Shown piece by piece: positions 1 to 11,800 of a stretch of 64,000 nt of DNA. Origin of the DNA: Sphagnum compactum (taxonomy: Eukaryota; Bryophyta; Sphagnopsida; Sphagnales). A program made the translations under genes and the position numbers. How positions within the stretch are numbered: the first letter of the stretch is position 1; every line of letters begins with the position of its first letter. The notes beneath the pieces were generated by a model. That model had not been told where the DNA came from, did no database searches, and saw only the letters and a program-made list of their open reading frames with translations. Location: the NCBI GenBank assembly GCA_965153455.1, contig OZ234493.1, positions 2,976,001-3,040,000 of the forward strand, read 5' to 3'.

Positions 1-2464
1 AACTAATTTTTTTTGGGGGGGGGGGGGGTTCTAGTGTAAATTTGACTTAATTTGCTAATTTCTTGGAAAATTTCTCCAAATTCTCAATATCACAAAATTG
101 GGGGAAAAAAAAAAAAAAAACCCATGCCTACAAATCTTTTCATATTGGGCACTTGTTCTGTAATAACATTGAGCCTGGTGGTGCTGCATTTAACTAGTTA
201 TTCCTCAACCCGAAAAAGGAAACACAGGATGAAACTCAGTTTACCACCAAAATTGGTGGATCTTGTCATCTAGGCAAATCTTTTCGGTTGGGCACTTTGT
301 CCTCTAATATAACCGTTTGAGAGCCTGAGACCCCGCATTTAACTGGTTTGCACTTCTTTAGTATATCATGCCATTTAGTAGTCAACTTATCTAGTGAAAG
401 ATTGGCCCTTGTAGATCCTTTCACAATGCCAACATTTGCCAAAGCATTCATTTGGGATGAAAGTGAGGTGCTATTTGGGAACTCTTTGCTTTGATCCCCC
501 CTTTCTCCCCCCTCCAAGAACCTGGACTAGGTAATAGCCCTTCCTAAGAACACCCTACCCTACTACCTATTGGGGAAGCTTGGTGTAGCAAATTGCAATA
601 ATGGGGTTATAAGTTATATAAATTTGTTGCCAAGGAAAAGGGATTTTGTTTTAGGAGTGTTTCATTAGTACAAACCCTAAAATGTTTTATAGGGTTTCTA
701 AATTTAATTCTTATTCAAATCAGTCACCTCTTTCTGAATAGAACATGAAGATGTGAAATGAATTTTGGAAACTAATTGTTATTTTCTAGAAAGACAATTA
801 ATGAATGATATTTTCTAATTAAATTTGCCACTATAAATTGTTTTTTTGGAGTTTATTTGTAGATTGTAATTTCTTTGATGACTCTCTATTTTCCATTTGA
901 AAAGTGTGTAATTATTAACCTTTTGGATAGGAAACCGAGATTGATTCCTCCCCCCCCATCCCCCCCTCTCTTCCCTTTCCAACACACACCCACACACATT
1001 TAAAATCTAGTTCATTAACTCTTGTTATTAATATGACTCTAATAAAGAAATTTTGGCCTCGAGATTTGAGAAATTCAGTAATGCTTAGGGGGCCTTTTTC
1101 CAATGCCATTTTAGTAATGAGTGTGTCTTTTTGGGTCAATTTTTGTGATTAGTAGCCAACGTGGCAATGATCCACAGAAAGATTTAGCCAAATTTGGCTA
1201 CCAGCTAAATATAAAAAGTTATATATAATTTTTTTCAAAACTAATCCAAATTTTGTTTGCTACCTACTTGAACCATGTATGGAAATCTGGCGAATTTTCT
1301 TAAAAAATTGGTTGAATATATGGCTATTGGAAATCTCAAAAAAAAAAGCACTTGAGTTTAGTACTATTTAAATTTTCAATATAGCTTTTTTGGGCTATAA
1401 CAAAAAGGTTGATGTTAATAATATCAGCAGGGTATATGGAATTTTGATGGATGGCTACTAATAAATAATAAACTTATTATAAATAAGCCCCCCATGTTGT
1501 TTGTGAGTAGGCTAGTGACTCTCCAAGTATTGAGCCCCCCACCAAACCATTGAGAAGGAGGCATCCCTTTGGGTGGGTGGGTGGGTGGGTGGGTAGGGAA
1601 GATCATTTTATTCATAACAAAAATCAAATATGATTCTCCATTCAAGAAGCAATTAAAGGCATGTGAGAAAGTTGCATTTCTTTCACACACTCACACACCT
1701 TTAGGCTTTCACTTCCCCCTCTCCCCTCCCCTCCCCCAACCCCTCATCACCCTCTTGTTTTGCATTAGTTTTGAGGTCAATCAACATGATATGAATCTGA
1801 CATATATATAATTCACTAGAATCCCTGACAACAACAAGCACTGGCTATGATGGAATGAAATATTCTATACCAGTGAGCAATGAGCATTAATGCAAAACTC
1901 AATGGGTAGTAGTAGATTGGAGTGTTGGGCTGGTTAAGGGTTTAGGGTTTAGGATCAATTTGATCTTGTTAATAGGTAGGGTGGGTTGTTCTTAGGAAAG
2001 GCTATTACCCTAGTGAATTGGGCAAGTTTCATGAAAGAATTGGTGGTTTTATAAGTAATTATTTGATTTTAACCAAAAATTTATTGAGAACCATGGTTAT
2101 ATTAGAATCAGTTCTTTGATTTGTTGGGAACCATGGTTAAGAACACTAGGGACCGCCTTCATAACCGTGGGGGCGTGCGTTGTGTGTTCCTGTTTGCTAA
2201 TCATCACCCAACCACGGTAATTGATTCATTAAGTGAATAGAAGAGATGTAGACCCTAGTGCCATTAACATTCCTTTGTAATAGTTGTAAGATAGACACGC
2301 TCTAATTTGTGCCTCTCTCTTCTCTAGTGTGATGGAGGGGAGGGAAGGGAAGTCGACCCGAGTGTGCTTATGATTGCTTCCCATACAAAAATAAATGGTG
2401 CTTTTGTTGGCTCTCAGCTTCCTCAAGTTTTCTTAGCTGCCTTGCAAAACTCGAGAAGGATGTC

Positions 2465-2680
2465 GCAATTTTCTCTTTTCAAGTTTAGCTTGTGATGATA
2501 ATAAAACAATGGAAACAAGGCACTATGATGATGTCCTAAATTTTCTCTTTTGAAGTTATCTTGTGATGATAATAAAACAATGGAAAATGGGGCACTATGA
2601 TGTCATAATTTTCCACTTTTGAAGTTCGGTTGTGATGATAATAAAACAATGGAAAGGGGGCACACTATGATTGGGGCTCG
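2465..2680. repeat. Three-unit tandem repeat of about 70-75 bp
   Basis: Three diverged direct copies share the core TGTGATGATAATAAAACAAT followed by GGAAA and a G-rich CACTATGAT tail. They begin near 2465, 2540 and 2610. Unit boundaries are approximate because copies differ by small indels. No open reading frame uses the repeat. Confidence 0.8.
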
Positions 2681-3767
2681 TGTGCGTGCTCGCAACTAAC
2701 TAATGAGTGAGTTGCATCATGCATGCAGTAGTCAGTAAGTTAATGGATGGGGGGCGGGTGAAGGAAGGAAGGAAGGGTGGTGCATGGATGGATGGATGGA
2801 TGCGTCACTTTTGTGTGCTCTTGATTATGCTCATGTGTTGACAGACGATAATGTATTTATAATGAAAACTGAAGAGGATAGAATGAATGAATGAATGACT
2901 GGACCTTTTTTTTTTGGGTTTGAAAGATTGTACCTAACAGATTATTTTGTTGCATGCTTTCATCAATCGAATTTTTGGCCTTGCTTGCTTGCTTGTGTGT
3001 GTCCGACAAAGTTCATGTTTTGTTGCATAGCCTTTACCATGTTCCTTCTTCATGCAAAAGTGTTGGTGCCTGACCTCATACTTTACAACTCTCATGTCAT
3101 ACTTGAGTTTCATTTTGGAATGCTAAAAAGTCAGGAAAAGAAAGAAAGAAGAAGCTTTTGAATCTAGATGCACAAAGCTTTTAATTAAAAGGAATTTTTT
3201 GGGCATGTTGTTATAATTCCCCTTAAGGTGCCAAACTACCAACCCACCTCACCATTGCAAGAGAAAACTTTGCAAGCATAGGACCCCCAACCCTAAACCA
3301 CAATTTTTTTTTTGTAAATTAAAAAATTAAAAAAGAAAATCTGACCACTAACAATCGGGCAACCATAATAAAAAGCTTGAATCTGACCAAGTTACATCAG
3401 GCAAGATGTGAAATATTCAAATCCCCAAAGTACTGGGCTGAAAGGGGCAACAAGGAAACAATTTTACCACCCATTGGTAAAATTGAGAAAACCTTTAGAG
3501 CCGAAGAGTGAATTTATAAGGGTGAGCAACTTTTGTAGGTAGCCAAAAAAAAAAAAAAAAAAACAGTTTGGTGTACGAATTTTGCCACCCTTGGCGAATT
3601 GGCTTTTTCTCTTGCCCCAAAAAAGAATTTCACAAAAAATTCTTTCAGCCTTTTTCTAGGGGCTACCTACATTACATGCAAACAATAAAATATTCTACAC
3701 ACAATGAGTCAAGTTGGGTCCCATGTGAAAAGGGTTCACTTCACTTATGCTGGTGGTGGAAACCCAA

Positions 3768-3820
3768 CTGATTATTATTATTATTATTATTATCATCATT
3801 ATTATTATTATTATTATTAA
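3768..3820. repeat. ATT/ATC trinucleotide microsatellite
   Basis: About 50 bp of nearly pure ATT units interrupted by a few ATC units. It lies in a spacer and has no coding role that I can see. Confidence 0.9.
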
Positions 3821-4195
3821 AATTTTTTTTTTCACTTGTGGTCAGAAAGAGAGTTGGTAGCTAGGATTCTGAAGAACCAACTCTCAACAGCTGCATGATT
3901 TGTTTGCTTTGGGTGACTTCTTGTGCAAATAATAATAATTTGAATTTTTTTTCAGAACTAAGGGCTACGTATAGAGGGAGAATCATACAAACAATATAAC
4001 AAACAACCAACCAACCAACCAACCAACCAATACAAACATACGGATGGTATCAAGTATGAACCAATTTTGTTTGTAAAAAACTACCACAATCCACTTAAGT
4101 ACCTACCTTTGAAATGATGTCCAAAATAGACAAAAAACAAGTCACACGAAATGTTGTTGTTGGGTGGGGTCCATTCTGTACATACATATGGTCAG

Positions 4196-4514
4196 TTAAA
4201 CCCTAAACCCTAACTATTAACCCTAACTATTGGGAGGCTCGTCTCACTTCTTTTATTGGCCTCGCCTTGGTCGGCAAGGATACTGTGTGTAGATTCATTA
4301 TAGAGTATAGTAGCTTAAGGGATTTTTTTAGGCCCCCTTGGTAATAATAATAGGTCTAAATACAATGATTTTTGAAAGATGATATATTTTGGCTTGTGTT
4401 GAAACTTGAGATTAGTTATTATAGAGTTACAATATCTTGAAGGATTTTGGGTTTCTTTTTAGACACAAACCCTAAACCCTAAACCATCAAAGGGTCCCTA
4501 AACCCTAAACCCGC
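4196..4514. repeat. Cluster of interstitial telomere-like motifs
   Basis: Short runs of the plant telomere unit CCCTAAA occur near 4198-4212, 4222-4232, 4468-4486 and 4498-4511, each one to three units long. Similar single motifs lie near 1937-1953, 6757-6773, 10092-10107 and 14533-14547. Such teloboxes are known in plant promoters and as remnants of repair; which applies here cannot be told. Confidence 0.7.
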
Positions 4515-6378
4515 CGGTTATATTCGAAGACCAGGCCTGAAACCCTGGGCACCTAGCTTATACTCTCAAGGATCCTGTTTTGATCAAACTCATTCTGCAA
4601 TCAAATTATTGGATGAACCCATTGATGATGAATTAATACATGGTTTCCATTAATTTTCATTCATTGTTTGAACCATTATTGGGCTGGTGGTACTCGAGCA
4701 TACCGTAAATTGAGGGCGCCTTGCCTTACACAGTGCAATTGCTTAGACATGCTGTGCAAGAGTTATTGACTATTGAACAACTTTTTTTTCCATTGAAATG
4801 TTAAGAAATTCAAAACTAAAAATTTTGAGAAAATTTTGGGGGTTGCTTTTGGTATTAATTGTTGAAAAGCCCCCTCAATGAGTAGGAGTAGGGTTGAAAA
4901 GCCTGCAACTTGAATTGAATTCAAATTTAATTGAAAAAAAATTAGTTTGAATTGAAAGCAAACCAAATCGTTCTTGTTGATTGTGTTCATTTTTGCCGTC
5001 CCATTTGTCACTACTCTCAGTCAGTCTGAACAAGTTTCAAGCATGAAGCTCCAAGGAGATAGACAAGAAGAACCAGGTTGAAACACAAATTGTTCAGTGA
5101 TCCACTGAGAAGGGGAGAGAAATAGCACATTTTGTGATTCTTGCAACCAGAAGTAAAATAAGAGCAGAAATTGCCATTAAGAATTCAGGTACAACTTTTA
5201 GTCCATCCAAGAGAAGATGTGACAAACTCTCAGCATTGTTTTTGGGAAAGGAAAATGAATAATATATTGAGTATTGAAAAACTGAGGATGTACCTGAGGG
5301 AGTACAAAAAATTTGGTGACAGTTGTGAATGAAGATAACTCCTCTAATCCCTTGCTCTGCAATATCAGGCAGTTGGTTATAGCAAGAAAAGCATCTACTT
5401 TCTGTGAATGAAGAAAACTCCTCGAATCCCTTTCTCTCTCATCTTCCATTTCCACTTCTTTACCTCAGTAGTGTTTCTTCAGTTTTCATGATTCATACCA
5501 TGAAAGAAGTTGCTTATAGTCAGTCTCTGATGATTACAGCTGACATCCCATCAGCTAACAAGAGTGCTGTTTGATTTCAAGGTTTTTCATCCCTTGAGAT
5601 CATCAGCATACATGCCTGAACAGACCACATATCCTATTTAGAGTGATAACAATCAAGACACAAACTAGCTACATATGCAAAGCTTGATACAGTTGCAGAG
5701 AAATCTCCACAACAACAATTAAAGGTAACATGACAATGCACTAGCTACATATGCAAAGTACAAATGCAAGCCAATTGCTCAAACCACCTGCATAAGAGAC
5801 GAAATTCCAGAGAACTCACATGAGCTCATTGAGGTGATTGATTTGGAGCCCTTTGCTGCAAGAAATTTACTGTTCACTCTATGAGATACCATATCTTATG
5901 CACTTTCACAAAGAGCAAGCTCGAGATCTCTATTACTTGTATATTTTTACAAAAATCCTCCAACCCACCATAATATAAAGAGGAAAAAAATAAGTTATCT
6001 TCTATTCTCTTGCCTGGGTTATGTTCTCCCATAATATGCAAAAAACTGTGAAATTCCTTCATTTTGACATAGTTTGGCTCAAAGCTGCACCATCCAGGAA
6101 AACCCTACAATGTGACTACACAAAAGGGACCATTGGAGCATGCTTTCACTCATACATATACATATACATATACATAAATCTATAGAATTGAACAGAAATC
6201 TCCACAAGAACGATTTCAAGGTAATGTGAAAATGAGTACAGTCACAACCTCATGAGAGTTGCTCACAAAGTGTCAAATCAGATCACCTTCATCACGAATA
6301 GCAGTTGAAAAGTTGCCATGACTACCCACTGACTTCATCAGCTCCCAGCACACCAGGATATGTTCCACGGGAAAGCAT

Positions 6379-6618
6379 TCAACACCTTGTGGCCAGTTCA
6401 TTCCATTGCCAAAAACCTCTAAAGAGCTCACAAGACTCAATGCCACAAAGAAACCCATATACCCAAGTGAGTTCCACTTCAAAAGAGCTTCCCTTGGTTT
6501 CCTCAAGAATATAATCCTTGAGAGCTGCAGAAGAGGCCTCCGGAGATCTCTTCTGCAACATCTCATCTGCAGCTTGGTAAAGAAACACCTTCTTTGTAGG
6601 AGCAAACAAATCCTCCAT
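6379..6618 (-). CDS. Candidate coding fragment, unidentified
   Basis: An open frame of 79 codons starts MEDLFAPTKKVFLYQAADEM and ends just after a possible donor (ACAAG then GTGTTG). A different frame of the same strand gives another plausible exon at 6589-6676 (LDLQMTAVPWPTRGYM...), bordered by an AG acceptor and a GT donor. The two overlap in part and cannot both be right. Function is unknown; coding status is uncertain. Confidence 0.25.
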   Translation of the reverse strand: MEDLFAPTKKVFLYQAADEMLQKRSPEASSAALKDYILEETKGSSFEVELTWVYGFLCGIESCELFRGFWQWNELATRC

Positions 6619-6927
6619 ATATAATGTTCATGTATCCTCTTGTGGGCCATGGAACTGCTGTCATTTGCAGGTCCAGCTATTGGCACATTCATGTGATTTC
6701 AGTTCCTCGAATTCTGAGCAAAGAACAGAATGATTTCTCTTCCTTTATGCAAGTCTTAAACCCTCAACCCTAAATGCCTAAACTCTTGAACATGTTAAGA
6801 AGAAAAAATTTCAGCCTGATGTACTGCCAAGGAATTTTACAGCGGAAGAATGACTGCAAGCATCCAACACTGGAGTTCCAAATTGCATTCATGTGCCACA
6901 ATCACAAATTGAGAAACAAAAGACCAC

Positions 6928-7182
6928 TTGTGGGAGCACTGGAACAAGCAAGTTTTGCCCACATTTTTCAATATCCAAGTCTGTGATGCTCCTTAGAAGT
7001 TGGTCCTCATTCTTCCTCTTCATCTTCATCAGAGATCTCTGCACAGTCACAATATTCTTCATGATTGGATTGAAAACTGCCACCAAATTGCATGAAATGC
7101 TGTCAGATGTTTTGTCCTGAGCTGAACCAATATTCTCTAATTCCTTCCAAGGATCTGCAAGCTTCCACCACTGGGCTGTAAT
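6928..7182 (-). CDS. Candidate internal exon, unidentified protein
   Basis: Read on the minus strand this is 85 codons without a stop, preceded by a good acceptor (TTTTTAGCAG) and followed by a GT donor, both in phase 0. The translation begins ITAQWWKLADPW and continues with a basic, helix-prone stretch (RSLMKMKRKNEDQLL) ending in VPVLPQ. Its amphipathic composition and lack of low complexity argue for a real exon. I do not recognise the family. Upstream and downstream exons could not be joined with confidence, so it may belong to a broken gene. Confidence 0.4.
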
Positions 7183-8637
7183 CTGCTAAAAAGATTGTCA
7201 TATTATCTTTGTTGTGCATGTACAACAGTCCCCTGGACATTCTGTCTCTGCATTTGATAAGTTGTACAACGAAGTTGGTACCATGGTATTATTGGCTTAT
7301 TATTGCAAAGTTCTGTTGCACAGGCTCATCAGAACTGGTAGAGTTGCATACCTGTGGAGAATGCGGCAGTACTTGAAAGCTGATGACCTAAAGATCAGCT
7401 TGCGAGGATTGCAAGCTTGTCAAGTGCAGGCAGCAGCACTGCAGAAAGAATCTGGATCTGCTGCTTCCGTAGTCCAACAACAGGTGAAGGAAATCGCTGG
7501 CTGGAAAAGCATGATTCTTCACCTTGTGCTTCGCAATCAACAGCTACAAGTCTTCATACAGAAACTTTCGCGAATACTCTGCTCAGCTTTGCCACAGACA
7601 AAAAGATCCGCCAGAAGAAGAAGAAGAAGAAGCTCTGCGCGGCTACAACACAACACACAACCTTGGTCATCTGGAGCACAGCAGCTTTGAGCCATTGCGG
7701 AAGCATCGTCAATGAAGACCTGTGGAGCTCACAAAATCTCGGGATACAAGCGAGCGCTAATCGGGCTTTTTGTATCTGCTGAAATCTCCACATTGGCAAC
7801 AGCAAAGATCTGGGGATTAGGAGCAGGAGCTGTGAAGAAGAAGAAGAAGAAGATCGTGGACCTGCTGCAGCTGTTGGCGGGTGGAGGAGGCAACGACGCA
7901 GATTGATCACTAAATCCGCTTCCTCTTCGTAATAAGCGTCGTCGATTGCTGTTTTCCTTCGGCAATGCTTTCATTGACAAGAAAGACTCCGTGAACATTG
8001 CTGCGAACGTCAAGATTTTCTCTTGGAGAAGGAAAAGTTCTGCTGTGGTACCAAGGAAGGATTCCAATAAAGCCAGTACAGAGATGAAGAAATACCAGAC
8101 ATGACTACAACAACGCATGTGATCAAGACGTGAGCTCTGACAGTGAGCGCCGAGTTGATGATTCTCAAGCTTTGTTCAAGCTTCTTGCGTGGACCTCCTT
8201 TTCTCCTTCGCCGGACTGTCACCAACGTTGTTTTCTTTTTCTTCTTCTTCCTTCAAGTTCCGTCTGTTCTTGGACCATAACGTACTTTGTTTGAGAGCTC
8301 CATTGCAGCAGGAAACAGCGCCAGCAATGACATGAGGAAAACCTGCGGAATCATACTACTGATCAGTATTAGAAAAAGAAATGGACGAATCCTTAGAGAA
8401 GGTGGTGAAGAAAGAGAGCATGCAGCAGTAAACTCCGGCGGCCGCAGCAGCAAGCAAGCAAGGAAGGACTAGTGTGTACAACAACAATTGGACATCACAA
8501 TTCTCGTTCTAAGAACTTGGTGAAGCTTCTAAGACTTCCGGGGAAAAAGAAAGAAACAAGTCTAGATCTAAACAATCAAATCCTTCCTTCAAGATCTGCA
8601 GCAGCAATCTTTTCTACAATCTTGAATCGCATTCCCA

Positions 8638-8815
8638 AAGCTTGTTTGCACACAAGAAAAATTCGCCACAAAGAAGAGAATTCCACACAAAGCTTGTTTG
8701 CACACGAGAAAAATTCGCCACAAAAAGAAGAGAATTCCACACAAAGCTTGTTTGCACACAAGAAAAAATTCGCCACGAAAAGAAGAGAATTCCACACAAA
8801 GCTTGTTTGCTCAAG
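8638..8815. repeat. 52-55 bp tandem repeat directly before the HEN1 start
   Basis: Three full units and a truncated fourth begin at AAGCTTGTTTGC, with starts near 8638, 8690, 8744 and 8799. Each contains AATTCGCCAC and GAATTCCACAC, so HindIII and EcoRI sites recur with the unit. The array ends 12 bp before the HEN1 ATG and therefore lies in its 5' untranslated region or core promoter. Units are about 90 percent alike, so the amplification looks recent. Confidence 0.9.
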
Positions 8816-8827
8816 AACTTCTGGAAT

Positions 8828-11800
8828 ATGGCAACAGCAAAAGCAAAGCTGCATCAACTTCTCTGCATCGGGACAGACAAAGAGTATGTCTACGAGACAC
8901 GGCATGTAATGGGAGGAGGAGTAAGAGGAGGAGGAGGAGGAGGAGGAGAACCTGGGGAGTTGTTTCTGCAACCAGGAGTGAGAGTGGGAGCGGATGGATT
9001 GCTCCAAGTGCTGCCCCGGGAGCATACCACGCCCATGTTCGCATGCACCTTGCGCCTCCCTGATGGTACTTCTGTGGAATCCGGACGTTTCCGGCGCAAG
9101 AGAGAAGCAGAACAGGATGCTGCTCTTCGGGGCCTTCACAAGGTAGGCATTATCGCCCCCAACTTTGTTCTGCTCAAGAGCTTCAAGTCTTTTCTGTGCA
9201 CTTCGTTGGATTTTGTGTTGATTTTTGGCTTCCTTTCTTTCAAGGTTTTTTCCTCATCATCTTCTTGCTGCTGAAGTCCTCCATCTCCTCCTCCTCCTCC
9301 TCCTCAAGCTGTGCAGAAAAAATGGCACTCTCCAACAAGTACTGACTGGACTCATCTTTCTTCAGTCCTGACGATGTCCATTTGTGTGGGGAGTTTTTTT
9401 GTTTTTTTGGGTTCTGGGTGGGGGGTGAGGGTGCTACAGCTTGGTATTGCTTATGAACCAGGTCCCAGAGTCTTTACAAAACAGCAGAAATATGAGGAGC
9501 TCCTGAAGAAAATTTCATCAGCCTTCACTGATCAGGTACTAATTGCTTCTAAGGATTCAGATTTAAGAACTTTCCATGTATTTTAGTTACTTATGGAGTT
9601 TTTGAAAAGTTCAGTATTAACAGTTTTGATTGTTTGGAAGTTGGAAAATTGAAGAGAAAACTTTGATATGAGGGTCACCAGATGATGCAACAATAGATAT
9701 TGATTATAATGTTTTGTCTCATTAGACAATCTAACAAAGACATATTGACGAACAATATTTCGGTCTCAAGAAGCTCAGTTTTATAAAGGATTTTGAAGGG
9801 ATTCTTCTATGACCCATCATGTAGATTGTGTGCCATGCCATTCATTTGGTGTACAATTTTCAGTTGACCAGGCAGAAGAATAATTCCTTGAGTTTGAAAG
9901 TGATGGTGTATTCAAATCAGGTCTCTGAAATGAAAATGGAATATTAGATATAGCCAAGTTGTGTGCAAGAGCTCAATCTGATTTGAAAGGGATCATTTCC
10001 GATGCTTGAACTCAGCATAACAGTCTGTCAAGAACATTATTCAGAAGTGATTTTGAATAAATACTTCTCAGGATGAGAATGGCATAGTGCAACCCTAAAC
10101 CCTAAATTCATAGAACAGGATCTGCTGTCTGATGAATGTAGAGAGCAGTATTATGAGCTATGAATGTGACTCTGTTGTTCATGGGGCTCCAGATGGTGCT
10201 CTCATACATGCCACTTGTGGAGCATTTCAGAGCAGCAGTAAGACAGAAGGGTCCAAAGTATGGACAGATCCCTGCCACAGTGCTCACAGTACTTGACACC
10301 AAGATCAGATCACTGTGCAAATCCATCGACTGTGCTGCTGATAAGGACCTGCATTATGCCACATCCATGGTCTGCAAAGCTGCTACAGCATGTCCACTTC
10401 TCTGTGTCTCTGATGATGGGCTTTGGATCGGCAGAACAACTCCTTTCTCCGATGAGCTTGTGGCAGAGCTTCTGCTTGGCAAAGAGTCCTTAGAACTTGA
10501 CAACAATGTTCGAAGTAGACTGGACACCTTTAATCCTGCAGGGTTAAATGGTGGCTTAACTAACTCCGAGCATTTTCTACAACTGGAGAATTTTCCTCCA
10601 AGGACAACCACCCTATACCAGATTGAAACAGTGCACATTCCAGCCTGTATGGAGAAGGCTGTGGTATCCATTGTGTTGGATGTTGCAGGTGATGATTACT
10701 ATCAGGAGGTTCTAGCACATGAGCTGGGTGTGCCAGATGCTGGCCACATCCTGCCCTCAAGGTCCTCAACTCCCGTTTCCTCCCTCTTGCTGTTTCTCAA
10801 AAGTCACTATTGGCTGGAGCTTTCAGGTAATTTACCTGCTTCCCAAATCTTTTTCAGTGATTCGTTCTGATTCGTTGTTTGTGGGTGTCTTGCAGATCAA
10901 TTGCAAACAAGCTCCCGTCTGCCATTCGTATGTATTGCAAATTGAAAAAGGAGCTGCCCAGTACAGTCTTAATGAATCCTGGAATCGAATTAGTTGAGCT
11001 TGTGAGCTTGGACCCATCAGTGGACCTCACAACCCATATGAATGCTCTGCACAAGGATGCAACAATGGAAGCCTTGCGTCATCCTGAAGCACATCTTGAT
11101 GTCAAGAATGAGAGAGCTAGCTTCCTAATGGGCTATTCTGTCTATGGTGATGCCATTTTGGCCAACGTTGGATCAACTTGGCACTCTAAAGGCAAATGTG
11201 TCTACAGAGATGTCACCTTAAACAATTATCACAGGTCTGTTACATCTCTTGTCAATAGATTCTTGCGAAATTAGGAGGAAAACAGATCAAAGGCTGAAGG
11301 AAGTCTAATACAGAAATAGGCTTGAGTGAATATAGGATGATGCTAGGCAGAACTCCAGGAGGAGCTTACAAGCTGAGCAGGCAAGCAGTTGCTGTTGTAG
11401 ATCTCCCCTCCAAATATTCTTGTCGACTACAGTGGCGAGGCACCAACCCAAGGGCTCTCTTAGTCAATTTTTGCCAGCAACACAGGTTGCCCAGGCCTCA
11501 ATTTGCCTGCAGTTTTCCTCCTCCAAAGTGGCCAAGCAGGAGTGCTTTAAATAGTGCAGATCATCGGAGATCAAATGCTGTAATTGAAAGTGCTGCCTTA
11601 CAGGAAGATAACAGCATTGATTATGCTGATGAGGATTCAGAGAGTGATAGCGAGGCTCTGCAAGCTTCTCGACCACAAGGCAATGTGCAAGGACCCTTTC
11701 AATACACTGTGATGCTGCAGTGGTGTGAGGGAGATAAGGAGGCACCGGGTGACAAGATTGAGTTCATGTCAGAGGGCTTCTTCAGAACTAGATATGATGC

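Larger units (their letters stand above)
1..5040. other. AT-rich spacer without a supported gene
   Basis: I see no credible coding exon here; open frames are short and low in complexity. The stretch holds homopolymers (a G run near 13-28, A runs near 103-120 and 3546-3562), simple tetranucleotide repeats such as GTGG near 1570-1594, GGAT near 2784-2802, GAAT near 2881-2898 and CCAA near 4005-4030, an ATT array near 3768-3820, and telomere-like CCCTAAA motifs listed separately. Confidence 0.6.
5041..8470 (-). other. Possible gene remnants on the minus strand
   Basis: GC and codon content rise here relative to the spacers, and several minus-strand stretches look coding, but no continuous gene model can be built because frames do not join cleanly. 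Candidate pieces are the exon at 6928-7182, the open frame at 6379-6618, and serine-rich low-complexity frames at 7554-8453. The arrangement would be divergent to HEN1, so a shared promoter region near 8.5 kb is possible. The product is not recognised; a decayed gene or a long noncoding transcript is equally possible. Confidence 0.3.

Noticed and set aside
1569-1811. Open frames over GTGG repeats and C-rich spacer
   Set aside because: They are translations of simple repeats without splice sites or domains.
7554-7910. Minus-strand frames with poly-Ser and poly-Phe runs
   Set aside because: The composition comes from GAA/AGA microsatellites; I could not build an exon chain with consistent phase.
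8576-9139. Minus-strand 187-codon frame antisense to HEN1 exon 1
   Set aside because: It is a shadow of the tandem repeat and the dsRNA-binding exon; no domain of its own.
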